Positions 43,838-53,850 of a stretch of 64,000 nt of DNA are shown piece after piece. How positions within the stretch are numbered: the stretch's first letter is position 1; each line of letters starts with the position of its first letter. The notes under the pieces were generated by a model. The model saw only the letters and a list, made by a program, of their open reading frames with translations, searched no databases and was not told the DNA's origin. Location: positions 186,001-250,000 of the forward strand of contig CAVXYY010000002.1 of the NCBI GenBank assembly GCA_963766195.1, given 5' to 3'. A program made the position numbers and the translations under genes. Origin of the DNA: JAHEFT01 sp963766195. GTDB lineage: Bacteria > Pseudomonadota > Gammaproteobacteria > Xanthomonadales > SZUA-36.

Positions 43838-44633
43838 ATGTTACCGCTCAATTATCTCTCCGTGGCCCGGTTTCGCGGTCCTGATGCCGGCGATTTTCTG
43901 CATCGCCAACTCAGCGCCGATATCGCAGCACTGGCGCCGGGCGATGCCTGTTTTGCCTGTTGCTGCACGCCCAAAGGCCAGGTTATTGGCTTGCTCCTGG
44001 TGTGCCGCCAGGGCGAGGACTACCTGGTGACGGGCGCAGCAGAGTTGCTTCCGGTGGTTCTCACGCGACTCAGGATGTTCGTTCTGCGGTCCCGGGTTGA
44101 GTTCGGCATTGAGGATGATCTGAAGGTCTACGGCGCTGAAGCTTCGACAGAGTCGCCTGTATCCGGGGCGTTCCAGCCGGGTGGGCTGGGTCTTTGCTAT
44201 TCTTTTTCCGAGGAGTCGGATGCCGCTGAAAGCCAGGTCCGTTGTTCCAGGCGGCGGAAATCAGCCATCGCGTGACCTGGCTGGGCGCGGAAACAAGCGA
44301 GAAGTTCATCCCGCAAATGCTGGGCTATGAACAGATAGGCGCGGTGAGCTTTTCCAAGGGCTGTTATCCCGGCCAGGAAATCGTTGCGCGCGCACGCTAC
44401 CTGGGCAAAGTCAAACGCAAGCCCGTTATCGTTCGAACCAGTGAAAATCTTGCGGCATCCGGCGGGATCAGGTGGAATTGTTGCGCGGGGAAACCTGGAC
44501 GCAGGGAGTTGTCATTGATTCAGCAGCTTCCGGATGAAGGCACGCTTTTATTCATTGTTGCGCCGGTCGAACCTGAAGTGATCCGGTCGAGCTGAAGTAC
44601 GGGGAACGACTCTATCGTTGTGCGACGATGTAA
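43838..44633 (+). CDS. ygfZ: Folate-binding Fe-S maturation protein YgfZ, several frame breaks
   Basis: Tetrahydrofolate-dependent helper in repair or assembly of Fe-S proteins, GcvT-like fold. The family motif KGCYPGQEIVAR, with its essential cysteine, is intact near nucleotide 44360. The N-terminal frame (MLPLNYLSVARF) loses phase near 44240. Further breaks near 44462, 44538 and 44575 split the C-terminus, which reads DQVELLRGETWTQGVVIDSA, then DEGTLLFIVAPVE, then LKYGERLYRCATM ending at the TAA at 44631. The sum of these shifts agrees with the length remainder. It is divergent from sdhC, a common placement. Confidence 0.75.
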
Positions 44634-45475
44634 CAAACCCAGCCCGGGTCTGCATCGCCCGTCGTCGCCGGCTGGTAGATGCCGTTGCCCTCGTTTTTGT
44701 CTTTGTCTGTGCCTTCCCAGTACACGGTGACATCGCTGAAACCGGCCTCGATCAGTAATTCACGAATTTCAGGCAGGGTCCACAAACGCCAGTAATAACT
44801 GAAGGCCTTGTCCATCAGCGAACCGTCGGGAAATTTGAAGTGAATGTGACAGGTCATCGTCGCATCTATCGGGTTGAACGATGCCTGTTCCCAGACATAG
44901 GTGAACCCTTCGCACTCCCGTTCTTCCTCGATCTCCCGGGGAGCGTCGTATCCTCCGTAAGCGTCAAGAAATAAAATGCCGTCATCGACCAGGCCTGTCG
45001 CGGACGCTGCGAAGTATTCCAGCAGATCTTCGCGGATCAGAAACAGGTAGTAACTGAAATTCATCGCCAGGACGATGTCCGCCAGTTCGGTCGACTCGTC
45101 GAGGACGTTTTTCTGCAGCAGGCGGATTCGTGATTGCTGGTCACGATCCAGTTGCTCCAGGTTGTTGATCCGGCCCCATTCGAGGACCTCGGCGTCCAGG
45201 TCGACTCCGATGGCGTAGTGCTGCGGATCGCGCCTGATCCACTCGCAGGCGGTGTTGGCCGTGCCGCAGAAATCTTCCCGCAGCAATTCGGCAGGCCGTC
45301 TTCTCAAAGCGCCCCAGGTTTCCTCGATGAAATCGATTTCGGCTTCAGTATCCTGGACCGACTCCTGGTACAGGTGATGGCGATCAGCCTGCCGGGCCAG
45401 TCGGTTCCGTTTCAGAACAGCACATGCGTCAGGACTGGATTCCCGGAACGCGCCGGGTATAGTGATTTTCGACAT
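44612..45475 (-). CDS. Class I SAM-dependent methyltransferase
   Basis: 287 residues. Rossmann-type fold with EDFCGTANTACEW near residue 70, the acidic end of strand 2 in YAIGVDLDAEVL, and the strand 4 region ADIVLAMNFSYYLF near 130. FLDAYGGYDAPREIEE resembles methyltransferases of the UbiE/small-molecule type; the substrate is not evident. Its start region overlaps the ispG 3' end by 47 bases and its 3' end overlaps ygfZ by 22, an unusually compressed arrangement. Confidence 0.78.
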   Translation of the reverse strand: MSKITIPGAFRESSPDACAVLKRNRLARQADRHHLYQESVQDTEAEIDFIEETWGALRRRPAELLREDFCGTANTACEWIRRDPQHYAIGVDLDAEVLEWGRINNLEQLDRDQQSRIRLLQKNVLDESTELADIVLAMNFSYYLFLIREDLLEYFAASATGLVDDGILFLDAYGGYDAPREIEEERECEGFTYVWEQASFNPIDATMTCHIHFKFPDGSLMDKAFSYYWRLWTLPEIRELLIEAGFSDVTVYWEGTDKDKNEGNGIYQPATTGDADPGWVCYIVAQR

Positions 45476-46679
45476 ATTCTTCAATCAGGTCCAGGAATTC
45501 ATCCGTGATGCCCTCGCCGCGCAGCGTCACGTGCTTCTCCCCGTTGACAAAAACCGGGGCTGAAGGAGCCTCGCCGGTGCCGGGCAGACTGATGCCGATA
45601 TCGGCATGCCGGCTTTCGCCGGGGCCGTTCACGATACATCCCATGACTGCCAGGGAGAGATTTTCGACGCCTTCGTACTGCAGTTTCCATTCCGGCATGC
45701 GGCGGCGCACAAATTGCTGCACATCCTGGGCCAGCGATTGGAAATAGGTGCTGGTCGTGCGGCCGCACCCGGGGCAAGCCGTCACCATCGGTGTGAAGGC
45801 CCTCATCCCCATGCTCTGGAGCATTTCCTGCGCGACGACGACTTCGTCGGTGCGCGGCTGGCCGGGTTCCGGCGTTAACGAAACCCGGATGGTGTCGCCA
45901 ATCCCTTCCTGCAGGAGCACCGCCATGGCCGCCGTGGACGAAACGATCCCTTTGCTGCCCATGCCCGCCTCGGTCAATCCGAGGTGCAGGGGGTAATCAC
46001 AGCGCGCGGCCAGGGCCCGGTAGACACTGATCAGGTCCTGCACACCGCTCACCTTGCATGAAAGGATGATCCGGTCGTGCGCCATGCCCAGCTGCTCGGC
46101 CTGTTGTGCACTGTCCAGAGCCGAGCGGATCAAGGCTTCACGCATGACAACTGCAGCCTCCTGCGGCTGGCTCAGAGCCGCGTTCTCGTCCATCAGGCGC
46201 GCCAGCAGGCTGGCGTCCAGGCTGCCCCAATTGACGCCAATCCTGACCGGCTTGTCGTGCTCGATCGCCAGTTCAATAATCGTTGCGAACTGGTCGTCTT
46301 TCTTGCGGCCGAAACCGACGTTCCCCGGGTTGATACGATACTTCGCCAGTATCGACGCACATTCCGGCACCTGCCGGAGCAGCTGGTGCCCGTTGTAATG
46401 GAAATCACCGATCAACGGCACATTGCAGGACATCATGTCCAGGCGCCGCTGGATTTCGGGCACTGCGGCCGCCGCTTCCAGGGTGTTGACGGTGATCCGG
46501 ACCAGTTCCGAACCTGCGCGCGCCAATTCGGCGACCTGTCTGGCGGTCGCCTTGGCGTCGGCGGTATCGGTGTTCGTCATCGACTGGACGACCACCGGGT
46601 GGCTGCTCCCGACCTTGACGTTACCGACACATACCGTGGAAGTAATGCGGCGGCTTGCCGCCTGGGCGTTCTCTGTCAT
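45429..46679 (-). CDS. ispG: 4-hydroxy-3-methylbut-2-en-1-yl diphosphate synthase (flavodoxin)
   Basis: Penultimate enzyme of the MEP isoprenoid pathway, with one 4Fe-4S cluster. The substrate-barrel motifs VVVQSMTNTDT, PLIGDFHYNGH, RINPGNVGF and VNWGSLD are present. Cluster cysteines are in ACPGCGRTT and VMGCIVNGPGE. The start at 46679 (MTENAQAASRR) gives 416 residues, longer than E. coli IspG but normal for many Gammaproteobacteria. The pgsA stop is one base upstream, so the genes are probably coupled. Confidence 0.96.
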   Translation of the reverse strand: MTENAQAASRRITSTVCVGNVKVGSSHPVVVQSMTNTDTADAKATARQVAELARAGSELVRITVNTLEAAAAVPEIQRRLDMMSCNVPLIGDFHYNGHQLLRQVPECASILAKYRINPGNVGFGRKKDDQFATIIELAIEHDKPVRIGVNWGSLDASLLARLMDENAALSQPQEAAVVMREALIRSALDSAQQAEQLGMAHDRIILSCKVSGVQDLISVYRALAARCDYPLHLGLTEAGMGSKGIVSSTAAMAVLLQEGIGDTIRVSLTPEPGQPRTDEVVVAQEMLQSMGMRAFTPMVTACPGCGRTTSTYFQSLAQDVQQFVRRRMPEWKLQYEGVENLSLAVMGCIVNGPGESRHADIGISLPGTGEAPSAPVFVNGEKHVTLRGEGITDEFLDLIEEYVENHYTRRVPGIQS

Positions 46680-46680
46680 A

Positions 46681-47281
46681 TCAATCTGGCGATCCTGCTG
46701 AATCTGAGCCGTGGTGGCGTGAATCACTGATCGCCGGCCAGGCCGCTTTCACATAGGTCCACATCGACCAGAGTGTCAGTGCGGCTGCGGTGTAGAGCAG
46801 GAGTTCACCAATCCGGGCAATCGGAATCCAGCCGATATTGTCGTGGTACAGCAAAAATCCGATGGCGGTCATCTGGAACCCGGTTTTGAGTTTGCCGACC
46901 CAGCTCACGTTGACCAGTGCGCGTTCACCAATTTCCGACATCCATTCACGCAAGCGCGGAAATCGTGATTTCCCGGCCCACGATAATCGCTGCTGATATG
47001 GCGAACACGGCCTGGTATGTTTCCTGGCGCTGAACCAGCAGCACCAGCGCGGTGGAAACCATGATTTTGTCCGCCACCGGGTCGAGGAAAGCGCCGAAAC
47101 TCGAGGTCTGGCCGGTTCTTCGGGCGATATACCCGTCGGCGATGTCGGTAACGGCAGCCGCTACAAAGGTGATGACACAGGCCAGGTCGGACCAGCTGAC
47201 CGGCAGGTAAAAAAACAGGACCAGTACCGGCACGAGAGCGATGCGCAGCAGGGTCAGCATGGTTGGAATGGTCAGGTTCAT
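46681..47281 (-). CDS. pgsA: CDP-diacylglycerol--glycerol-3-phosphate phosphatidyltransferase, one frame break
   Basis: Makes phosphatidylglycerol phosphate in the inner membrane. The CDP-alcohol phosphotransferase motif is complete (DIADGYIARR, then FGAFLDPVADK). The N-terminal frame stops at EITISALA; the next frame continues REWMSEIGERALVNVSWVGK to the C-terminus. Removing one A of the AA at 46952-46953 restores SALREWMSE. Length remainder one fits. Corrected size is about 199 residues, normal for PgsA. The gene follows uvrC, as is common. Confidence 0.92.
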
Positions 47282-47334
47282 CGTCGGCTATCGTCGGGTT
47301 CGGATGGCAAGGCTATTATCGCAGACATCGGGGT

Positions 47335-49108
47335 TCAGTGCAGTGCCCGGAATATTTCTTCGGCCAGCAGGCGGCTGATTCCGGGCACGCTGGATATTTC
47401 TTCGATTCCCGCCTTGTTCACGCCCTGCAGGCCACCGAAATGGTTGAGCAAGGCGCGCCTTCGGCGGGGTCCGATTCCGGGAATCTTTTCCAGTGTCGAC
47501 TTGGTCGAAGCTTTCTGGCGCTGCCCCCTGTGCCCGGTTATCGCGAAACGGTGTGCTTCGTCACGGATCTGCTGCACCAGGTGAGAGGCGGGCGATTCGG
47601 GCCCGGGACGCAGGCTTCGGTAAGGCGAGGCGATGATCCACTCTTCGTGCCCTGCCCTGCGCGAACGGCCCTTGGCGATGCCCAGCATCGGGATGCCCGA
47701 CAGACCAAATTCTTCCAGCGCTTCCTCGGCCTGGCGTAACTGGCCCTTGCCGCCGTCAATGATGATCAGTTCCGGGAGCAAGCCCTCTTCGGCCTGGATC
47801 CGGCCGTAGCGCCGGGTAAGGACCTGGCGCATTGCCGCGTAGTCGTCGCCCGGCGTGATGCCTTTCAGGTTGTACCGCCGGTAGCGCGACTTCACCGGTC
47901 CGTTCTGGTCAAAGACCACGCACGATCCCACGGTCTGATTGCCCGACATGTGCGAGATGTCGAAACACTCGACCGAACCCGGCGATTCACCGAGTTTCAG
48001 CAGGTTCTGCAACGCTTCGAACTGGGCCGCCATGTTGGCTTTGCCGGCCAGGCGCATTTTCAGGGCCTGTTTCGAGTTACGGATGGCCGATTCCAGCATC
48101 TTTTTTCGTTCGCCCCTGGGATGCGCCTGGAACGACACCCGGTGTCCTGCCTGGCTGGAAAATACACTGGCCAGCAGCTTTTCATTTTCGAGCGGATGCG
48201 ACACCACTATATCCGCCGGCGGAAGCCGGTTCCGGTAATACTGGCCCAGGAATGCTTCGAGGACTTCTGCACCGGAATAGCCTTCGGCCTGGCTGGGAAA
48301 GTAACTTCTCTGCCCCAGGTTTCTGCTCCCCCTGATCGACACGAGTTGCACGCAACTCTGGCCCTGTTCCTGGGTCAGTGCGATGAAATCGATATCGGCC
48401 GTCTTGCCGGAGACAAACTGCCGGGCCTGCATTTGCTTCAACAGGTTGATCTGGTCGCGGAAAGCGGCGGCCGCTTCGAACTCAAGCCGTTCAGCGGCCT
48501 GCTCCATGCGCTTGATCATCCTGGTCAGAACTTTCTGGTTTTTGCCCTGCAGAAACAGGATTGCATCTTTTACCTGCTCGGCATATTCATCCGGACTCAC
48601 CAGTCCGACGCAGGGCGCCGTGCAACGGCGTATCTGGTATTGCAGGCAGGGCCTGCTGCGATGGGCGAAATAGCTGTCTTCGCAGTTCCTGATGCGAAAG
48701 AGTTTCTGAATCAGGTTGATGCTTTCCCGCACCGACGAGGCCGATGGGATACGGTCCGAAATACTCCATCGTTTTATCCCGCGCGCCCCTGTGAAAGGCA
48801 ATCCTGGGCGCATCGTGTTGGGTCGTAATCACGATCCAGGGGTACGACTTGTCGTCGCGCAGGAGGACGTTGTAACGCGGCTTGAGCGACTTGATCCACT
48901 CGTTTTCCAGCAGAAGGGCTTCGCCTTCGGTCCGGGTCAGGCTGACCTCGATCTGGCCGATCCGGGCGATCATGCGCATGATCCGGTCGATCTTCGGCCG
49001 GGCGTCGAAATAGCTGGTGACCCGTTTGCGTAAATTCCGTGCTTTGCCCACGTACAGGGGTTTGCCCGTGTCGTCCCGCATCAGGTAAACGCCGGGACGC
49101 GTCGGCAA
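47335..49108 (-). CDS. uvrC: Excinuclease ABC subunit C, one frame break
   Basis: Dual nuclease of nucleotide excision repair. The N-terminal GIY-YIG domain (TRPGVYLM, PLYVGKARNLRKRV) is in one frame; the rest, with UVR motif, the RNase H-like domain (CFDISHMSG, ELIIIDGGKGQL) and the HhH2 domain (LEKIPGIGPRRRRALL), is in another. Removing a base from GGG 48746-48748 gives FGPYPSASSVRESINL. The shown start is a TTG; in-frame FDGKAIASR just upstream suggests the true start is up to about 49150, with a possible further break. About 590 residues. Confidence 0.93.
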
Positions 49109-49169
49109 ACGCGAGGCGATTGCCTTGCCGTCAAATTCCTGGTCTTTCTGCGGGCCACGCGGAAATGCC

Positions 49170-49940
49170 TCAGCCTGTAGCGCCGGAAATCAACTTTCTG
49201 ACGCGCTCAAGGTCTTCGGGCGTATCTACCCCGGCAGGAATGTGTGCACAGGCGCATTCCATGCGAATGTACTTTGCCGGCTTCGAGAAACCTCAGTTGC
49301 TCCAGTTTTTCCAGGCGTTCCAGCGGGCTGACCGGCATGGCCGTGAAGGCTCGCAATGCACCGGCACGGTAGGCATAAAGCCCGATATGCCGATACCAGG
49401 GCGGATTCCTGCCGCAGCACCGCCTCGATACCGGCGTTGCGGGGATAGGGGATCACTGCGCGGCTGAAATACAGCGCTTTCCCCGTGTTGTCCATGACAA
49501 CCTTGACCACATTGCTGTCCCCGACGTCGCTGGGCCGATTCGATGGGCCAGTACAGGCTGGCTACGGCGGCTTCCGGGGCTTTATGCAAAATGCCCGCAA
49601 CCTGGTCAAGGCAGGCTGGCGGCATCAGCGGCTCGTCGCCCTGCAGATTGACCACCAGCGTCTCATCGGACCAGCCCATGATGTCGATGCACTCGGCTAT
49701 CCGATCGCTGCCGCTTTCATGGTCACCGGAAGTCATGACCGCTTCCGCGCCAAAAGCCGCGGCGGCGGACCGGATCTCGTCAGAGTCTGTTGCTATGACG
49801 ACGGACTGTGCCGAGGATTCCAGGGCGCGGCGATAAACATGTTCGATCAGGGTCCGCCCGTTGATTGGCAACAGCGGCTTTCCCGGCAGTCTTTGCGACG
49901 CCATGCGCGCCGGAATCACGATTCGGTATCCGGCCGTCAT
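49170..49940 (-). CDS. kdsB: 3-deoxy-manno-octulosonate cytidylyltransferase, three frame breaks
   Basis: Activates KDO as CMP-KDO for lipid A core synthesis. RIVIPARMASQRLPGKPL opens the protein, with the nucleotide-binding VVNLQGDEPL in the middle. Breaks at GGG 49531-49533, GGG 49399-49401 and TTT 49273-49275, each repaired by dropping one base, restore SASDVGDSNVVKVV, SAWYRHIGLYAYRAG and AGKYIRMECACAHIPAGVDT. It then ends PEDLERVRKLISGATG. Three insertions keep the total length a multiple of three. Corrected size about 255 residues. The ATG overlaps the lpxK stop. Confidence 0.9.
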
Positions 49941-50974
49941 GAGCGCCTTACCCTTGCCCGGCCCTGCACTACCTGTTCGACGAGATCACGCTCCCATTCC
50001 GCGGGCAGGATGGCGTCCACCGAAAGGTACCAGGCATTTTTCAGACCCAGGTTTTTACATTTCACCGCATCTTTTTCCGTCATCAGGATCGGCAATGACT
50101 TATCCATTTGGACGAAGTCGGCAGCGTCAAAATTATGGTGATCAGGAAATACGTGCTCGATAACCTTGATCCGTGCGCCGCGCAACAGGTCAAAGTAGCG
50201 TTCCGGATTCCCGATGCCGGCCACTGCGTTTGCCTTGCAGCCCGCAAACTGTCCCAGTCGCCAACTCTGGTCGTCACTCATGGAACGTAGCAAGCCCGCT
50301 TCCAGTGTCATATGCCTTACTGACAGCAAGTCCGCCGGCAGCAGGTGCTCCGGTATCCGGTCCATTTCGCCGTTGACGATCACGCTGTCAAAACGCTTGA
50401 GGCGGCTGAGCGGTTCCCGCAGCGGCCCCGCCGGAATCAGGTGGCCGTTTCCAAAGCCCCTGCTCCCGTCTACCACGCAGATCCCAATATTCCTGGGCAA
50501 ACGGTAATGTTGCAAGCCATCATCCGAGATGATCACGTTGACATTCTGCTTGAGCAATGTTCGAGCGGCTTCGCAACGGTCTGATGAAACGATCACCGGC
50601 ACTCCTGCCCGTTGTGCGATGAGAAGAGGTTCGTCGCCAACAACCGACGGTTGGGACGCGGAACTGACCAGGCGCAGGCTTTTGTTCTTGCGGCCGTATC
50701 CACGGCTTATCACCCCGGGTTTGAGACCCGCTTGCCGGAGCAGTTGGCAAATCCTGATGACCAGCGGGGTTTTACCGCTGCCGCCCGCGGTGATGTTCCC
50801 CACCACGATAATAAACGCGGATTCCAGGTCTTCCGGGCGGCGCCGCGAAAGTATAAAACGATCGAGCAGATTTCCGGCCCTGTAGACAGGTTCCAGCAGG
50901 CGCAGCCACCAGGGAATGGCCAACCCGCCGTACCAGATCCTGTTCAGCTTGAATTCGATTTCAGACCGCATCAA
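49937..50974 (-). CDS. lpxK: Tetraacyldisaccharide 4'-kinase
   Basis: Phosphorylates the lipid A precursor at the 4' position on the inner face of the inner membrane. 345 residues with the membrane-associated N-terminus (WYGGLAIPWWLRLLEPVY), Walker A GNITAGGSGKTP near residue 60, VISRGYGRK and the DDGLQHYRL block near 150, which contains the catalytic Asp-Asp. The start overlaps the msbA stop, and kdsB follows with an ATGA overlap, forming an LPS operon. Confidence 0.96.
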   Translation of the reverse strand: MMRSEIEFKLNRIWYGGLAIPWWLRLLEPVYRAGNLLDRFILSRRRPEDLESAFIIVVGNITAGGSGKTPLVIRICQLLRQAGLKPGVISRGYGRKNKSLRLVSSASQPSVVGDEPLLIAQRAGVPVIVSSDRCEAARTLLKQNVNVIISDDGLQHYRLPRNIGICVVDGSRGFGNGHLIPAGPLREPLSRLKRFDSVIVNGEMDRIPEHLLPADLLSVRHMTLEAGLLRSMSDDQSWRLGQFAGCKANAVAGIGNPERYFDLLRGARIKVIEHVFPDHHNFDAADFVQMDKSLPILMTEKDAVKCKNLGLKNAWYLSVDAILPAEWERDLVEQVVQGRARVRRS

Positions 50975-52719
50975 TCGTCCCTGAACTGGTTCCGGTACAA
51001 CCTGGCGTAGGTCCGGTTGTTGGCAAGCAGTTCCTCGTGGGTGCCGGACTCTACAACCATCCCCTGGTCCAGCACGATAACCTGGTCGGCGTTTTCTATG
51101 GTTGAAAGCCGGTGTGCAATGACCAGCGTGGTGCGGTGCTTGATTACTTCCGCAAGGGCAGCCTGGATCGCGCGTTCGGACTCAGTGTCCAGCGCAGAGG
51201 TCGCTTCGTCGAGGATCAGGATCGGCGCATCCTTCAGAAGGGCTCGCGCAATGGCCAGGCGTTGCCGTTGCCCGCCGGACAGGAGCGATCCGTTTTCGCC
51301 AATCATCGTGTCCAACCCTAACGGCAACTGTTCGATAAACCCCATGGCGTGGGCTGCTTTTGCTGCCGAAACGACTTCCTCTCGCGACTTCCCGGCCAAA
51401 CCGCCGTAGGCGATGTTGTTGGCTACCGTGTCGTTGAACAGGACGACATGCTGGCTTACCAGTGCGATCTGGCTGCGGAGACTATCCAGCTTGTAGGCTG
51501 ACAGTTCCTGGCCATCCAGTGTGATGTGGCCTTCGTAATCCGTGTAAAACCGGGGCAAAAGCCCGGCCAGAGTGGTCTTTCCGCTGCCGGAACTTCCGAC
51601 CAGTGCCGTGACGCTGCCGGCTGGAACATCGAAGCTGACATCGCGCAGCACCGGCCTGTCGCCGGAGCCATATTGAAAACTGACATGGCTGAACCTGATG
51701 GCGCCCTGCACGCGCTCAACCTCCAGGGTTCCGCTGTCGGTTTCCGCATCGGTATCCAGGACCTGGAAAATACTGTCCGCGGCGGCAATGCCTTTCTGAA
51801 CCTGGGATTGAACGCTGGTCAATCGTTTCAGCGGCGGAATGGAAGCAATCATGGCGGTAAATATGGCCGTGAACGTACCGGCGGATATGGTATTCAGCAT
51901 GGATGGTCGGGTCGAGATCAGCATCAGCAGCACGAGTGCAAGACCGGCCGCAAGCTGGACCAGTGAAGAACTCGCCAGGTGGGTAGCGCGCATGCGCATG
52001 TGCAGGCGCATGGTTTTGTCGTTGACGGCCCGGAACCGTTCTTTTTCCGCCTCCTGCCCCTGGAAAACCTTGATGACCTGCTGTCCCGTCACAGCCTCTT
52101 CAGTGACATGTGACACATTCCCCATCATGTCCTGGATCCGGTGGCTGATTTTCCGGAACCGGCGGCTGATGACCGTCACCAGCAGGCCGATAACCGGAAC
52201 CAGCAGCAACATGACCATGGTCAGCCGGGCGTTGGTGGAAAGCATCACCCACAGCAGGAAAACAACCAGCATGAGGTCACGGATCGCGGTCACTATGGAA
52301 TTCGTCGCCGCGTTTGCAACCTGTTCACTGTTATAGGCCAGTTTCGAAATAAGCTGACCGGAACTGTAGGTATCGTAAAACGTTGCCGGCAAGGAAACGT
52401 AGCGGTCAAACAACTCCTGGCGCAGATCAGCAATAACCTTGCGGCCGACAAACTCCATCCCGAAAACCCCGGCGTAGTTGCCTGCCATTCGCACCACGGC
52501 AACCACGAAGATCAAACCGGCCAGCAATACGCCGTACTGTGAATCCTTGCCGACGAAAACCTGGTCGATCAGCGGTTGCATTCCCTTGATGAATACCGCC
52601 TGCATGCTGGCGTCGATGCTGACGCCGAAAATGCCGAGTAAAAACATCCAGCGGTAACGGATGGTATAGCTCCAGAGCCGTTTGTAGACGACCATCGGTT
52701 CACTGGGAGATCCGGTCAT
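50971..52719 (-). CDS. msbA: Lipid A flippase MsbA
   Basis: 582-residue half-size ABC exporter that flips lipid A-core across the inner membrane. Six membrane helices occupy the first 320 residues, with MsbA-type blocks such as SLPATFYDTYSSGQLISKL. The ATPase has Walker A GSSGSGKTTLA, Q loop ALVSQHVVLFNDTVANNIAY, signature LSGGQRQRLAIAR and Walker B ILILDEATSALD. It is followed by lpxK and preceded by exbBD with 4-base overlaps. Confidence 0.96.
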   Translation of the reverse strand: MTGSPSEPMVVYKRLWSYTIRYRWMFLLGIFGVSIDASMQAVFIKGMQPLIDQVFVGKDSQYGVLLAGLIFVVAVVRMAGNYAGVFGMEFVGRKVIADLRQELFDRYVSLPATFYDTYSSGQLISKLAYNSEQVANAATNSIVTAIRDLMLVVFLLWVMLSTNARLTMVMLLLVPVIGLLVTVISRRFRKISHRIQDMMGNVSHVTEEAVTGQQVIKVFQGQEAEKERFRAVNDKTMRLHMRMRATHLASSSLVQLAAGLALVLLMLISTRPSMLNTISAGTFTAIFTAMIASIPPLKRLTSVQSQVQKGIAAADSIFQVLDTDAETDSGTLEVERVQGAIRFSHVSFQYGSGDRPVLRDVSFDVPAGSVTALVGSSGSGKTTLAGLLPRFYTDYEGHITLDGQELSAYKLDSLRSQIALVSQHVVLFNDTVANNIAYGGLAGKSREEVVSAAKAAHAMGFIEQLPLGLDTMIGENGSLLSGGQRQRLAIARALLKDAPILILDEATSALDTESERAIQAALAEVIKHRTTLVIAHRLSTIENADQVIVLDQGMVVESGTHEELLANNRTYARLYRNQFRDD

Positions 52720-53144
52720 TCCGAAAGTCCGTCGGTGCGATCCGTGGCGATGGAAAGATTACTGAAACCCATCTGGGCCGCGACGTCCATCGTCGTGACC
52801 ACGAAATGATGGGGGGTTTCGCGGTCAGCCCGCAGGATCAGCGGAACATCCCGTTGCGAGCCGGCCGCTTGCTCGATCGCGGCCCGGATGGTGCGCGGCT
52901 CGCTGTCGATCAGCCGCTGGTTGTTCAGGAACATACGCCCTTCTGCGTCGATCACCAGTTCAAGGCTGTCCGGAACGTCGGTGTTGTCCTCAACCACGCT
53001 GGCTTCAGGCAGATCGACCTTCAGTAAGGCCTGCTTTTCAAACGTGGTGCTGACCATGAAAAAAATCAGCAGCAGAAAAATCACGTCAATCAACGAGGTG
53101 AGATCGAGATTCGGGTCTTCCTTGATGTGGTGTTGCAGCTTCAA
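52716..53144 (-). CDS. exbD: ExbD/TolR-family energy-transducing protein
   Basis: 142 residues. One N-terminal membrane helix with the proton-path aspartate in LTSLIDVIFLLLIFFMVSTTF, then a periplasmic domain. In this exbB-exbD-msbA-lpxK arrangement, common in Gammaproteobacteria, the pair's partner is not obvious; no TonB gene is adjacent. It overlaps both neighbours by 4 bases. Confidence 0.92.
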   Translation of the reverse strand: MKLQHHIKEDPNLDLTSLIDVIFLLLIFFMVSTTFEKQALLKVDLPEASVVEDNTDVPDSLELVIDAEGRMFLNNQRLIDSEPRTIRAAIEQAAGSQRDVPLILRADRETPHHFVVTTMDVAAQMGFSNLSIATDRTDGLSE

Positions 53145-53785
53145 CGCTTAGCCCCCGGCACTCCGGATCTCAGTTGGGCCACGTTTCCGCGCTCGATGGC
53201 TTCAATCAGGTTAATGGCCTGCTCTTCCATTGAAACGACATAAGACTCCACCTTGCCCTTGAAGTAGCGGTAGAAAAAGAAGCTCGGGATAGCGACCGTC
53301 AGGCCAGCGGCGGTTGTGATCAGGGCCTGTGATATCCCGCCGGCCAACTGGTTTGCGTTGCCGACACCGTGCGCCAGGATCGCTGAAAATACATTGATCA
53401 TGCCGATCACGGTTCCGAGCAGGCCAAGCAGGGGCGAGATGCCGGCGATGGTTCCCAGGGTGTTGAGGAAGCGTTCCAACTGGTGCACCACGTGTCTGCC
53501 GGTGTCCTCAACGGCTTCCTTGATCAGGTCACGGGAGCGGTGCCTGTTGACCAGTGCAGCAGCAAGAACCCGGCCCAGGGCGGATCCTGACCTGAGCTGT
53601 TCAATATGACGGCGGTCGAGTTCGTGGCGAACCGCCCACTCCTCGACCTGCTTACCGACGTCCTGCGGCACCACGTTGCTGCTTCTCAGGGCCCAGGAAC
53701 GCTCGGCGATGATGGTCAATGCCAGAATGGAACACAATATGATCGGGGCCATCAGCCAGCCACCAGCAAGAATAATATCAAGCAC
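53141..53785 (-). CDS. exbB: ExbB/TolQ/MotA-family proton channel protein
   Basis: 214 residues with three membrane helices: LAGGWLMAPIILCSILALTI at the N-terminus, TIAGISPLLGLLGTVIGMINVF near residue 110 and LITTAAGLTVAIPSFFFYRYF near 155. These are the conserved ExbB pore segments. Forms the ExbB5D2 motor with the downstream gene, powered by the proton gradient. Confidence 0.93.
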   Translation of the reverse strand: MLDIILAGGWLMAPIILCSILALTIIAERSWALRSSNVVPQDVGKQVEEWAVRHELDRRHIEQLRSGSALGRVLAAALVNRHRSRDLIKEAVEDTGRHVVHQLERFLNTLGTIAGISPLLGLLGTVIGMINVFSAILAHGVGNANQLAGGISQALITTAAGLTVAIPSFFFYRYFKGKVESYVVSMEEQAINLIEAIERGNVAQLRSGVPGAKR

Positions 53786-53850
53786 GCTTCATCACTCCGT
53801 TGAATTCGAAAAGGTTGAATGCAGGCCTTCAAATGATACATGGGGAGGTA